Below are positions 26,326-35,793 of a stretch of 64,000 nt of DNA, in pieces. The notes under the pieces were generated by a model. The model saw nothing but the letters and a program-made list of their open reading frames with translations. It made no database searches and was not told the DNA's origin. The number at the start of each line of letters is the position of its first letter. Position 1 is the stretch's first letter. Origin of the DNA: Nordella sp. HKS 07 (GTDB taxonomy: Bacteria; Pseudomonadota; Alphaproteobacteria; Rhizobiales; Aestuariivirgaceae); contig NZ_CP049258.1 in assembly GCF_011046735.1 (NCBI RefSeq), positions 6,962,001 through 7,026,000 on the forward strand, in the 5' to 3' direction. The position numbers and the translations under genes are program-made.

Positions 26326-26441
26326 ATCGAGCTCCTCCGAATCGTGGTCACCTTTTGGCCACCAATCCTATGGCACTTGCGCACCAGGTGGAGGAGCCGT
26401 CCACAGCATCAAATGCGGACATATTGTGCGCTGCCAACCGG

Positions 26442-26497
26442 TCAAATGGTGTAGTGGCAGCAACTCAAATGGTGTAGTTGCAGCAACTCAAATGGTG
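26442..26497. repeat. 23-bp tandem repeat, 2.5 copies
   Basis: TCAAATGGTGTAGTGGCAGC followed by AAC (26442-26464) is repeated with one change at 26465-26487, and the first ten bases recur at 26488-26497. Multiple short direct repeats like these are a feature of IS21-type element ends, and they sit just outside the IS110 element, so a remnant of a second element is the likeliest source. No array continues beyond. Confidence 0.65.
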
Positions 26498-26556
26498 GCC
26501 ATTTCACAAACAGAGCAGAAAGGGGTTCGCGCTCCACGAGCCGGTCCAAATCGGCG

Positions 26557-27822
26557 ATGACAGATCCATCTCATTTGACTGATCTCGCTGCTGTGCAGGC
26601 GCTGCAATCATGTCAGTGTCGACTGTGCCGCCATGCGATCATTGCGCCGGCACTATCGCTTGGTCAGCTTCCGGTCTGCAATCGCTTCACGGCATCGGGT
26701 GATATCGGCCCACATGTCAATCTCGACATCGTCGAATGTGAAAGCTGCGGCCTGATCCAATTGAGCGAGACGCCCCCCATCGATGCGCTGATCCCGCGAC
26801 TGCCTTGGATTCGCTATCGAGAACCCGAAGGCCATCTTGACCGGCTGGTCCGCGAGTTGCTGGCTTTGCGCCCGATTGCCCGTCGTGCTCTGGGCACTGG
26901 TCCGTTCGAGCAGCCGCTCTTGTCGCGTCTGACCGCGCGCGGCCTCACCACCCAAGAACTCGCGCTCGATGCGGCCCCGGCCGAGGGACGATATCCCTAT
27001 CTGGAAAGCTGGCAGGCCAGTCTGAACGAGTCTCGTCTTTCGACGGCGGCCGCACAGCTTGGAACCTTCGATATCGTCTCCTGTCGCTACATCGTCGAGC
27101 ATTCTCCCGCGCCGGTGGCGGCACTTGTCGCGCTGAAGCAGCTTCTAAGCCTGAACGGTCTTCTTCTGATCGAGGTCCCCGATAGCAGCAAGTTCCTTGC
27201 CGCAAACGACTATTGCTTCCTATGGGAAGAACACAGTTGCTACTTCGTGAAAGAAACGCTGCGGCGCCTCGGAGAGGCGGCCGGCTGCCGGATCATTGCT
27301 TTGCTGCGCTACCCCGGCGCGCTTGAGGACGTTCTGGTGGCTGTCATGGAGGCCGGAAACGCGCCTACCCCAGTCCGCCCGGCTGTCGGCCCCTCCAGCC
27401 TGTTCCAGGTCTATCGCGACGGTTTTGCGTCTACGCGGACAGCTCTGCAAACCAGGCTCGCGCATGCCGCCGGGCCTGAACGAGACGGGATCGCCCTGTT
27501 CGGCATCGGGCACCACGCGATAATGTTCGCCAACGCGTTCGGGGTCGCTCCCGACATCGCGCTGGCGGTAGACGACGATGCCGACAAGGCCGGCTTTTTT
27601 CCCCCAGGCTTCCGCGTGCCCGTGGTAAGTTCCGAACGGCTGCTGGCTGATGGGCGGATCAAAACCTGCCTGTTTGCGGTGGCCCCCCATATCCAGGCCA
27701 AGGTACGAGATAAGCTCGCCTCCCTCGCCGCACGTGGGGTACGATTTCACTCTATCTATGCGGCGCTCGACGATTCGATCGTGAAGGAATTGGCCCATGG
27801 CCCTGGTTCAGAAATCTCCTGA
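26557..27822 (+). CDS. C-methyltransferase-family protein with degenerate SAM site
   Basis: A 421-residue protein with the three-part layout of the TylC3/NovU-like C-methyltransferases: an N-terminal zinc-type region (CQCRLCRHA and VECESCGLIQL), a methyltransferase middle, and a C-terminal domain with GIALFGIGHHAIMFANAFG, the usual GxGxxG-like site. In place of the family's SAM-binding GSNDG loop it has ALGTGPFEQPLLSRL, and the catalytic YHEH block is reduced to FLWEEHSCYFV. It may therefore be a non-catalytic or re-purposed relative of the intact paralogue at 29129. No strong ribosome-binding site is seen at ATG 26557. The WbuC gene starts inside its last 26 bases. Confidence 0.75.
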   Translation: MTDPSHLTDLAAVQALQSCQCRLCRHAIIAPALSLGQLPVCNRFTASGDIGPHVNLDIVECESCGLIQLSETPPIDALIPRLPWIRYREPEGHLDRLVRELLALRPIARRALGTGPFEQPLLSRLTARGLTTQELALDAAPAEGRYPYLESWQASLNESRLSTAAAQLGTFDIVSCRYIVEHSPAPVAALVALKQLLSLNGLLLIEVPDSSKFLAANDYCFLWEEHSCYFVKETLRRLGEAAGCRIIALLRYPGALEDVLVAVMEAGNAPTPVRPAVGPSSLFQVYRDGFASTRTALQTRLAHAAGPERDGIALFGIGHHAIMFANAFGVAPDIALAVDDDADKAGFFPPGFRVPVVSSERLLADGRIKTCLFAVAPHIQAKVRDKLASLAARGVRFHSIYAALDDSIVKELAHGPGSEIS

Positions 27823-28333
27823 GGTCTTCCTCGCCGAGGGTCCGATTTCCGAAGTCGGACCGGCGGAACTCGAGACGCTCAAGGCCGCCGTGAAGGCCAG
27901 CGCCAAGCGGCGCGCCCGTATCAACGCCCATGTCGACGGCGAGGATACGCTGCACGAGATGATTATCGCGATCGATGCGAGCTCCTACATCCGCCCGCAC
28001 AAGCATCCCGGCAAAAGCGAAGCTTTCCACGTCGTCGAAGGCCAGGTCGATATCGTGGTGTTCGCGGACGATGGCGAGATCGAGCGGATTGTTGCGCTCG
28101 GACCTCCCGGAGGCACGCGCCCTTTCTATTACCGGATGTCGCATGCCTTCTTTCACACGCTGATCATCCGCAGCGATCTCCTGATCGTGCACGAGATCAC
28201 CAATGGTCCGTTCCGGCCCGAGGCCACCGTGTTCGCCGATTTCGCCCCCGACGAGCGCGATGCCGACGGGGCCGAGGCGTATCAGGGCGACCTGATCCGG
28301 CGCGTCGCTGCGTTGCAAGGAACCGCGGCATGA
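27797..28333 (+). CDS. WbuC-family cupin metalloprotein
   Basis: A 178-residue single-domain cupin. The metal-binding cupin 1 motif is visible as PHKHPGKSEAFHVVEG (about 72-87), followed by a cupin 2 strand with HTLIIRSDLLIVHEITNGPF, in the arrangement of the WbuC family found in O-antigen loci. The biochemical role of WbuC is unknown; context implies nucleotide-sugar modification. The ATG at 27797 has AAGGA 8 bases upstream and overlaps the previous gene. Its own stop overlaps the SDR start (ATGA), so the three are coupled. Confidence 0.88.
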   Translation: MALVQKSPEVFLAEGPISEVGPAELETLKAAVKASAKRRARINAHVDGEDTLHEMIIAIDASSYIRPHKHPGKSEAFHVVEGQVDIVVFADDGEIERIVALGPPGGTRPFYYRMSHAFFHTLIIRSDLLIVHEITNGPFRPEATVFADFAPDERDADGAEAYQGDLIRRVAALQGTAA

Positions 28334-29073
28334 GCGTGCAGCACGCCGTCGTCGTCGGCGGCACCCGCGGCCTCGGCCGGGTCGTCGTCGAACGCTTCCT
28401 GGCCCGTGGCTGCGGGGTCAGCGTCGTGTCGCGGCAGCGGCCGGCCGACTTTCCCAAACAGACCGGCTTTCGTCATTTCGCGGCCGATCTGGAACACACC
28501 GAGGGATTTGCCGGGCTCTGGAACCGGATCGCCGAGGCCGGCGGCCCCGTTAACTATCTGGTGCTGAGCCAGCGTTTCCGTGGCCAGGGCGACCCCTGGG
28601 CCGGTGAGATCCAGGTCGGACTTACCGCCTCGCGCGACCTGATCGAAGGATTTGCCGCGCATTTCACCGAAACCGGCGATCGCGCGATCGGCATTGTCAG
28701 CTCGGTCTATGCCGAATTCGTCGGCAGCTCCCAGCCGGTCGGCTATCACGTCGTCAAGAGCGGCCTCAACGCCATGGTCCGCCATTACGCCGCCACACTT
28801 GGGCGGCGCGGCATTCGTGTCAACGCCATCATGCCGCTGACCTATCTGAAGCAGGAATCGCGTACCTTCTACGAAACGAACGAGAAGCTCATGGACACCT
28901 ATCGTCGCCTGGTACCGCTGGGCCGGCTGGGAACCGCCGAGGAATCGGCCGATGCGCTGAATTTCCTGTGCAGCGAGCGCGCCTCCTTCATCAACGGACA
29001 ATGCCTGTTTCTCGACGGCGGGGTCTCCGTGGTCTGGCCCGAAGAGGTCGCCAAGTCCTTCGCAGGCCTGTAA
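28330..29073 (+). CDS. Short-chain dehydrogenase/reductase
   Basis: A 247-residue classical SDR. The nucleotide-binding loop is VVGGTRGLGRVVVERFLA (about 8-25), the catalytic Ser lies in IVSSVYAEFV, the Tyr/Lys pair in GYHVVKSGLNAMVR, and the closing INGQCLFLDGG is standard for the family. It may reduce a keto-sugar made by neighbouring enzymes in the glycan pathway. It overlaps wbuC by 4 bases and precedes the C-methyltransferase by 55 bases. The substrate cannot be inferred further. Confidence 0.9.
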   Translation: MSVQHAVVVGGTRGLGRVVVERFLARGCGVSVVSRQRPADFPKQTGFRHFAADLEHTEGFAGLWNRIAEAGGPVNYLVLSQRFRGQGDPWAGEIQVGLTASRDLIEGFAAHFTETGDRAIGIVSSVYAEFVGSSQPVGYHVVKSGLNAMVRHYAATLGRRGIRVNAIMPLTYLKQESRTFYETNEKLMDTYRRLVPLGRLGTAEESADALNFLCSERASFINGQCLFLDGGVSVVWPEEVAKSFAGL

Positions 29074-29128
29074 AACCCGCCCGCGATTCCCTGTCGGTTG
29101 TGAATTTTCCTGTGAGGATTACCTAGCT

Positions 29129-30394
29129 ATGCAGCACGTCAAGCACAAGACAGATTGCCGCCTGTGCGGATCGAGCTCGCTCGACCACGTCCTGCCGATC
29201 AGGCCGTCGGCGATCGGCGACGCCTTCATCCCGGCGGACCGCCTGGACGAACCGCAGGACCTCTACCCCCTTGACTGCTACCTCTGCCTCGATTGCGGGC
29301 ACCTGCAGAACCTTGATGTCGTCGATCCCGACATCCTGTTCCGCGATTATACCTACCGCACATCGGTGTCACTGGGCCTGGTTGAGCACTTCAAACGCTA
29401 TGCGCATTCGGTCGTCACCGGTCTTTCGATTCCGAAAGAAAGTCTTGTCGTCGAGATGGGCAGCAATGACGGATCGCTCCTGAAGGCCTTCGGGAACGAG
29501 GGAATGCGCGTCCAGGGCATCGACCCTGCGCGCAACATCGCGGCCGCCGCAACCGCGGACGGCATCCCGACGCTCCCGGACTTCTTCACCAGCGCTTTGG
29601 CGGCGCGCATCAAGTCCGAACAGGGCGAGGCCAAGCTGTTCTGTGCCAACAACGTCTTCGCCCATATCGACAACATGTCTGATGTCGCGAAAGGCATCCG
29701 CCTGCTGCTCGCCAATGACGGCGCCTTCGTGTTCGAGGTCTCCTATATCGTCGACATGATCGACAACATGGTGTTCGACACGATCTATCACGAGCATGTC
29801 TCGCACCATGCCCTGATCCCGCTGGAGACGTTCCTGAACAAGCACGACATGACGCTGTTTCATGTCGAGCGCACGGCTACCAAGGGCGGTTCGATCCGCG
29901 CCTTCGCGCAACCCAAATCGACCGGCGCGCGGCCGCGCTCCGACGAACTGTCGAAGCTCTTTGCCGAAGAGGAGCGGCGCGGCATCACGAAGCCCAAAAT
30001 CTATCAGGACTGGTTCGTGGCGATCGAGCAGCGCAAACGCAAGGTTCTGGCCTATCTCGACGAGGCGATCGCCGCGGGCAAGACGGTTGCCGCCTATGGC
30101 GCTTCGACCACCACGACGACCCTGCTCTATCACTTCGAACTGGAAGGCCGGATCAAGTTCATCGTTGATGACAATCCGCTCAAGCAAGGACTTTTCAGCC
30201 CGGGTGCACACCTGCCCGTGCTGCCTTCCAGCGAACTTTCGGCGAAAATACCCGATGTGGTGGTGATCCTCGCCTGGACCTACGCCGAGCCGATCCTGAA
30301 GCGCAATCAGGCCTATGTCGATGCCGGCGGCACCTTCATTATTCCGCTGCCGCAGCCCCGGATCGTCGGCCGCGAGGGCGACGCGGCGCTCTGA
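29129..30394 (+). CDS. Sugar C-methyltransferase (TylC3/NovU-like)
   Basis: A 421-residue protein. The zinc site is CRLCGSSSLDH and CYLCLDCGHLQNLD, the SAM loop is VVEMGSNDGSLLKAFG (about 107-122), the catalytic block is DTIYHEHVSHHAL (about 223-235) and the C-terminal GxG-like nucleotide-binding part is VAAYGASTTTTTLLYHF. These enzymes add a methyl group to a carbon of an NDP-4-keto-6-deoxy sugar. GAGGA lies 10 bases before the ATG. It makes the second glycan block likely to produce a C-methyl-branched deoxy-sugar for LPS or capsule. Confidence 0.9.
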   Translation: MQHVKHKTDCRLCGSSSLDHVLPIRPSAIGDAFIPADRLDEPQDLYPLDCYLCLDCGHLQNLDVVDPDILFRDYTYRTSVSLGLVEHFKRYAHSVVTGLSIPKESLVVEMGSNDGSLLKAFGNEGMRVQGIDPARNIAAAATADGIPTLPDFFTSALAARIKSEQGEAKLFCANNVFAHIDNMSDVAKGIRLLLANDGAFVFEVSYIVDMIDNMVFDTIYHEHVSHHALIPLETFLNKHDMTLFHVERTATKGGSIRAFAQPKSTGARPRSDELSKLFAEEERRGITKPKIYQDWFVAIEQRKRKVLAYLDEAIAAGKTVAAYGASTTTTTLLYHFELEGRIKFIVDDNPLKQGLFSPGAHLPVLPSSELSAKIPDVVVILAWTYAEPILKRNQAYVDAGGTFIIPLPQPRIVGREGDAAL

Positions 30395-30466
30395 AGCGCC
30401 GGACCAGACACCAGACGATAGCGCTGACCAGCGACGCTTCACCTGCGTAAAGGGGCGCTCGCCACC

Positions 30467-30482
30467 TTCCCCGCAAGGGGGA
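30467..30482. terminator. Weak hairpin between convergent genes
   Basis: TTCCCC (30467-30472) and GGGGGA (30477-30482) form a 6-bp stem with a GCAA tetraloop, with one T-G wobble. There is no T run after it on either strand. It lies between the C-methyltransferase and the acetoacetyl-CoA synthetase and might serve as a bidirectional terminator, but evidence is thin. Confidence 0.3.
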
Positions 30483-30546
30483 CGGTGATGCTTGTACGAG
30501 CCCGTTTACAATGTGAGAAAGAGAGAGCCCGTCGAGCCCCGCCTCC

Positions 30547-32511
<1,965 letters not shown>

Positions 32512-32630
32512 CAATCACCTCCCTTTGATTATCCGGCACGATCATGCCGCATTTCCGTGCTCCCAAGGCGCCGAATACGGCCCGCAAGTCAACCCTTGAC
32601 TTGCGCGCCGCAATTTCCTGCAAGGAAACG

Positions 32631-34466
32631 ATGCGTAAGATCATACTGGCCTGCCTCGCTATCACCGCCGTCCTCATCGTCGCGGCGGGCACCTTCCTGA
32701 CCAGCCGGATCCGGACGGTCTCCGCCGATCTGGCCGAGCGGGTCGAGAGCCACACCGGCGTGGCGGTAGCCTCTTCCGGCCTGCCCGGCGTCTCCTTCTG
32801 GCCACGCTTCGCGGTCACCCTCGACAATGTCGTCCTTCCCGCGCCCAAGGGCATGACCTCCGGCCCGCTCGCCACGATCGAGGCCATGCATATCGTGCCG
32901 GAGGATGGCCTGTTCGGCTGGGGAAAAAACGGCATCGCCGAGATCGTCCTCGAACATCCCAGCATCAACCTGATCATTAGCGCCGATGGGCGGGCCAACT
33001 GGAACTATGACGCGAAGGCCAGCGCGGGAGCGCCGGACGGCCTTCCCTTGCGCATCGTCAATGGCCGCATCGCCTTTCTCGACGAGCGCACCGGCACCGC
33101 GGTGGCGCTCGCTGATGTCGAAGCCCAGACCGCGCTGTCGGGTCCCGCCGACGAATTGACGGCCAAGGGCGCCTTTGTCTGGAACGAGCGGCGGGCCAGC
33201 TTCACGCTCTTCGTCAAATCGCCGCAGCGCATCGCCGAGGACGGCTCGCCCACCGATGTCACCTTGCAGGCGCCCGGACTTTCTTTCCAGTTCTCCGGCC
33301 GCACCGCCCTCGTCAAAGGCTTCGAGCTCGACGGCCAGGCCGGGATCAAGGGCACCGACCTCGCCATGGCCGCATCCTGGTTCGGCGCGGCGCTGCCGGC
33401 CGGCATGGACGGCGCCCGCTTCGACCTGGCGGGAGCGATTGATTCATCGGCGCGGGGGCTGCTCTTCACCAACGCCCAGTTCATGCTCGACGACATGCGC
33501 GGCCAGGGCGATGTCGGTCTGGCGTTTGGCAAGGGCCGACCTAAGCTCGACGCCGACGTTGTCGTCGACATGATTGATCTCACCCGCTACAGCGCGACAT
33601 CGGCGGCGGCGAGTACGGCCTTCCTCGCCAACCCCTGGTCGTCGGCGCGCCTCGATCTCTCCGCCTTGCGCAGCCTCGACGCCATCCTCAAGGTCGGCAC
33701 CAATGCCTTCGCCTATGGCGCCTTTCGCACCGGTCCGGCCGAGCTCAGCGCCAATGTCACAGACGGCCTTCTCGATCTGAAGATCGCCAAGGCGACATAC
33801 GCCGAAGGCACCCTCGATATCGCCTTGAAGATCGACGGCAAGGCAGACACCCCCGCCATCGAATTCAGCGCCAATGGCGAAGGCATCGCCGCCGACAAGG
33901 CCCTGCTCGCCGCCTTGGGCTTCGGCGACATGCACGGCCGGCTGTCTCCGAGCCTCTCGCTCCAGGCCAGCGGCGAAACGCTCGCCGACCTCGTTTCGAC
34001 GCTCAAGGGCCACGCCTCGTTCCGTACCGTCGGCGGCAGCCTCGCCGGCGTCGATCTGTCCGGCGTCTTCGGCAAGGTCTCGACGGCGATTATCGAGGGT
34101 TGGAACCGTGACGACCGCCAGAGCACCGCTTTCGACGCGTTGTCGGCTACTTTCGCCATTTCCGACGGTATTGCGGAGACCAGCAATCTGGTCCTGACGA
34201 GCCCGACGCTTACCTTTACCGGCAAGGGCGAAGTGGATCTCCTGCGTCAGGCGCTCGATCTCAAGGTCGATCCGCAACTGGCGGTTGCCGCCTCGCCTTC
34301 GGCGACAGCTCCGGCTGCCCCGCAACGCGCCACCTTCCCGGTCGCCATCCAGGTCAAGGGTCCGTGGACGGCGCCGCGCATCTATCCGGACATGCCCGGC
34401 ATTCTGGAGGATCCGGCGGGCGCCTATGCGGCGCTCAGGAAGCTGGGTCTCGTTTCGCCGGATTGA
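32631..34466 (+). CDS. AsmA-family protein
   Basis: A 611-residue protein beginning with a membrane anchor (KIILACLAITAVLIVAAGTFL) and continuing in a long periplasmic beta-repeat body with the AsmA N- and C-terminal patterns (for example LRIVNGRIAFLDERTG and the late LVLTSPTLTFTGKGEVDLL). AsmA/TamB-like proteins bridge the inner and outer membranes and affect phospholipid transport and outer-membrane assembly. The ATG at 32631 has AAGGA 4 bases upstream; codons before it are non-coding. It is probably co-transcribed with moaE, 34 bases on. Confidence 0.88.
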   Translation: MRKIILACLAITAVLIVAAGTFLTSRIRTVSADLAERVESHTGVAVASSGLPGVSFWPRFAVTLDNVVLPAPKGMTSGPLATIEAMHIVPEDGLFGWGKNGIAEIVLEHPSINLIISADGRANWNYDAKASAGAPDGLPLRIVNGRIAFLDERTGTAVALADVEAQTALSGPADELTAKGAFVWNERRASFTLFVKSPQRIAEDGSPTDVTLQAPGLSFQFSGRTALVKGFELDGQAGIKGTDLAMAASWFGAALPAGMDGARFDLAGAIDSSARGLLFTNAQFMLDDMRGQGDVGLAFGKGRPKLDADVVVDMIDLTRYSATSAAASTAFLANPWSSARLDLSALRSLDAILKVGTNAFAYGAFRTGPAELSANVTDGLLDLKIAKATYAEGTLDIALKIDGKADTPAIEFSANGEGIAADKALLAALGFGDMHGRLSPSLSLQASGETLADLVSTLKGHASFRTVGGSLAGVDLSGVFGKVSTAIIEGWNRDDRQSTAFDALSATFAISDGIAETSNLVLTSPTLTFTGKGEVDLLRQALDLKVDPQLAVAASPSATAPAAPQRATFPVAIQVKGPWTAPRIYPDMPGILEDPAGAYAALRKLGLVSPD

Positions 34467-34500
34467 ACGGCAGAGTCATTCTTGGCAAACTGGGGCCACG

Positions 34501-34953
34501 ATGATCCGAGTGCAGGACAGAGCTTTTGATGCGGCGGCCGAGCTGAAGGCGTTTCAGGCCGTCAACCGCTCGAGCGGCGCCACCGTGATGTTCATCGGCA
34601 CGGTGCGCGAGCTGAGTGAGGGCGCCCGCATCGACCGCATGACGCTCGAGCATTATCCGGGCATGACCGAGAAAGCGCTGGCCGGGATCGAGGCAGAGGC
34701 GCGCAAGCGCTGGCCGCTGGAAGCGAGCCTCGTCATCCATCGCTACGGGCCGCTCGAGCCGGGCGATGATATCGTCCTGGTGCTCACCGCCTCCTCTCAC
34801 CGTCAGGCCGCCTTCGAGGCCTGTGAGTTCCTGATGGACTGGCTCAAGACCATGGCTCCCTTCTGGAAGCTCGAAGAGACCGCCGGCGAAACGCGCTGGG
34901 TCGATGCCAAGGACAAGGACGATCAGGCGGCGCGGCGCTGGGACAAGCCGTGA
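34501..34953 (+). CDS. moaE: Molybdopterin synthase catalytic subunit MoaE
   Basis: A 150-residue protein. The family opening SGATVMFIGTVRE (about 25-37) and the catalytic block FLMDWLKTMAPFWKLEE with two lysines are present, as is the terminal RWVDAKDKDD. It uses sulfur carried by MoaD to turn cyclic pyranopterin monophosphate into molybdopterin. MoaD is not next to it here, so it must be elsewhere in the genome. The stop overlaps the GTG of the nuclease gene (GTGA). Confidence 0.95.
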   Translation: MIRVQDRAFDAAAELKAFQAVNRSSGATVMFIGTVRELSEGARIDRMTLEHYPGMTEKALAGIEAEARKRWPLEASLVIHRYGPLEPGDDIVLVLTASSHRQAAFEACEFLMDWLKTMAPFWKLEETAGETRWVDAKDKDDQAARRWDKP

Positions 34954-35525
34954 ACTACCGCCGGCTTTGGCGCAGGCGGCCTTCGCAGCCGCCGCGCCCT
35001 TTGTGGCGCAGCCTGCTCGACATCGGCATTTTCGTCTTTGCCGCCGTTGTCGTCCTGCTCGCTATCCGCATCTTCAATCAGGTGACCCTCACCCCGGGCA
35101 CCGCCGACGTCATCGACGGTGATTCCTTCCGACTGGGCAAGGACGAGATCAGGCTCAATGGCATCGACGCGCCGGAATATCGCCAGGTCTGCCGGGACGG
35201 CAGCGACCGCCAGTGGAATTGCGGGCGCGCCGCAACGGACGCCCTGCGCCGGCTCGTGACGGGTCGCGAGGTCGGTTGCACGGGTCTCGATGCCGACCGG
35301 TATGGCCGCCTCGTCTCGCGCTGCACCGCCGGCCGCATCGACCTCAACGCCGAAATGGTCCGCCTCGGCTGGGCTATCGCCTATACGCGACATAGCGACG
35401 ACTATGTGGATCAGGAGGCGGAGGCGCGCCGCCAACGGCGCGGCATCTGGCGCGGCAGCTTCGACCTGCCGGAGGACTGGCGCGAGATTCACCGTCCGCA
35501 TTTCGATCGCGCGCCGCATGATTAG
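34950..35525 (+). CDS. Membrane-anchored thermonuclease (SNase family)
   Basis: A 191-residue nuclease. A single hydrophobic segment near the N-terminus (IGIFVFAAVVVLLAIRIF) anchors it or acts as an uncleaved signal. The SNase core shows GDSFRLGKDEIRLNGIDAPEY (about 51-71; the metal Asp and Glu are present) and the catalytic-arginine block LDADRYGRLVSRC. It would cleave DNA or RNA in the periplasm or outside the cell. Its start GTG overlaps the moaE stop. The organism keeps this gene as a standard rhizobial neighbour of moaE, as far as I can tell from the overlap. Confidence 0.9.
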   Translation: MNYRRLWRRRPSQPPRPLWRSLLDIGIFVFAAVVVLLAIRIFNQVTLTPGTADVIDGDSFRLGKDEIRLNGIDAPEYRQVCRDGSDRQWNCGRAATDALRRLVTGREVGCTGLDADRYGRLVSRCTAGRIDLNAEMVRLGWAIAYTRHSDDYVDQEAEARRQRRGIWRGSFDLPEDWREIHRPHFDRAPHD

Positions 35526-35735
35526 AGCGGCCTCCCCTTCTCCCACCTGCGAGAGGAGAAGATGGCGCGAAGCGTGGGATGGCGATGCTCAGTCCGGGCG
35601 CTTACGGAAGAGCGCGAGCGCAGCGCAGGGCTTATGCACCGTCCACGGGCAGGTTCGCCGGCGGGGAAACCACTTCTGGCGTCAGATGCGCCCAGCCAGC
35701 GCGTAAGTGACAAGTTGCTTATCCCACCCGAACTC

Positions 35736-35758
35736 ATTTAGTGTCTAATTTAGTGTCT
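35736..35758. repeat. 11-bp direct repeat upstream of the CHAT-SIR2 gene
   Basis: ATTTAGTGTCT occurs twice, 35736-35746 and 35748-35758, in the 268-base gap before the CHAT-SIR2 gene. It is in the promoter zone and could be a regulator site; the rest of the gap (35526-35735) holds nothing recognisable. Confidence 0.35.
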
Positions 35759-35793
35759 TACATCCGGCCAGTGTCGAAAGGCGGGTGCGAAGC

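Larger units (their letters stand above)
25021..26404 (-). mobile_element. IS110-family element, IS1111 subgroup
   Basis: One complete transposase gene (25294-26325) is bracketed by a perfect 12-bp inverted repeat, GTGGACGGCTCC at 25021-25032 and GGAGCCGTCCAC at 26393-26404. Classical IS110 elements lack inverted repeats, while the IS1111 subgroup has short subterminal ones of about this length, so IS1111 fits best. Non-coding DNA is short upstream of the transposase (79 bases) and long downstream (273 bases). The true edges may extend a few bases past the repeats. No target duplication is expected for this family and none is seen. Confidence 0.75.

Noticed and set aside
26442-26497. Possible CRISPR array from the 23-bp repeats
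   Set aside because: Copies are directly adjacent without spacers, only 2.5 of them, and no cas gene is near.
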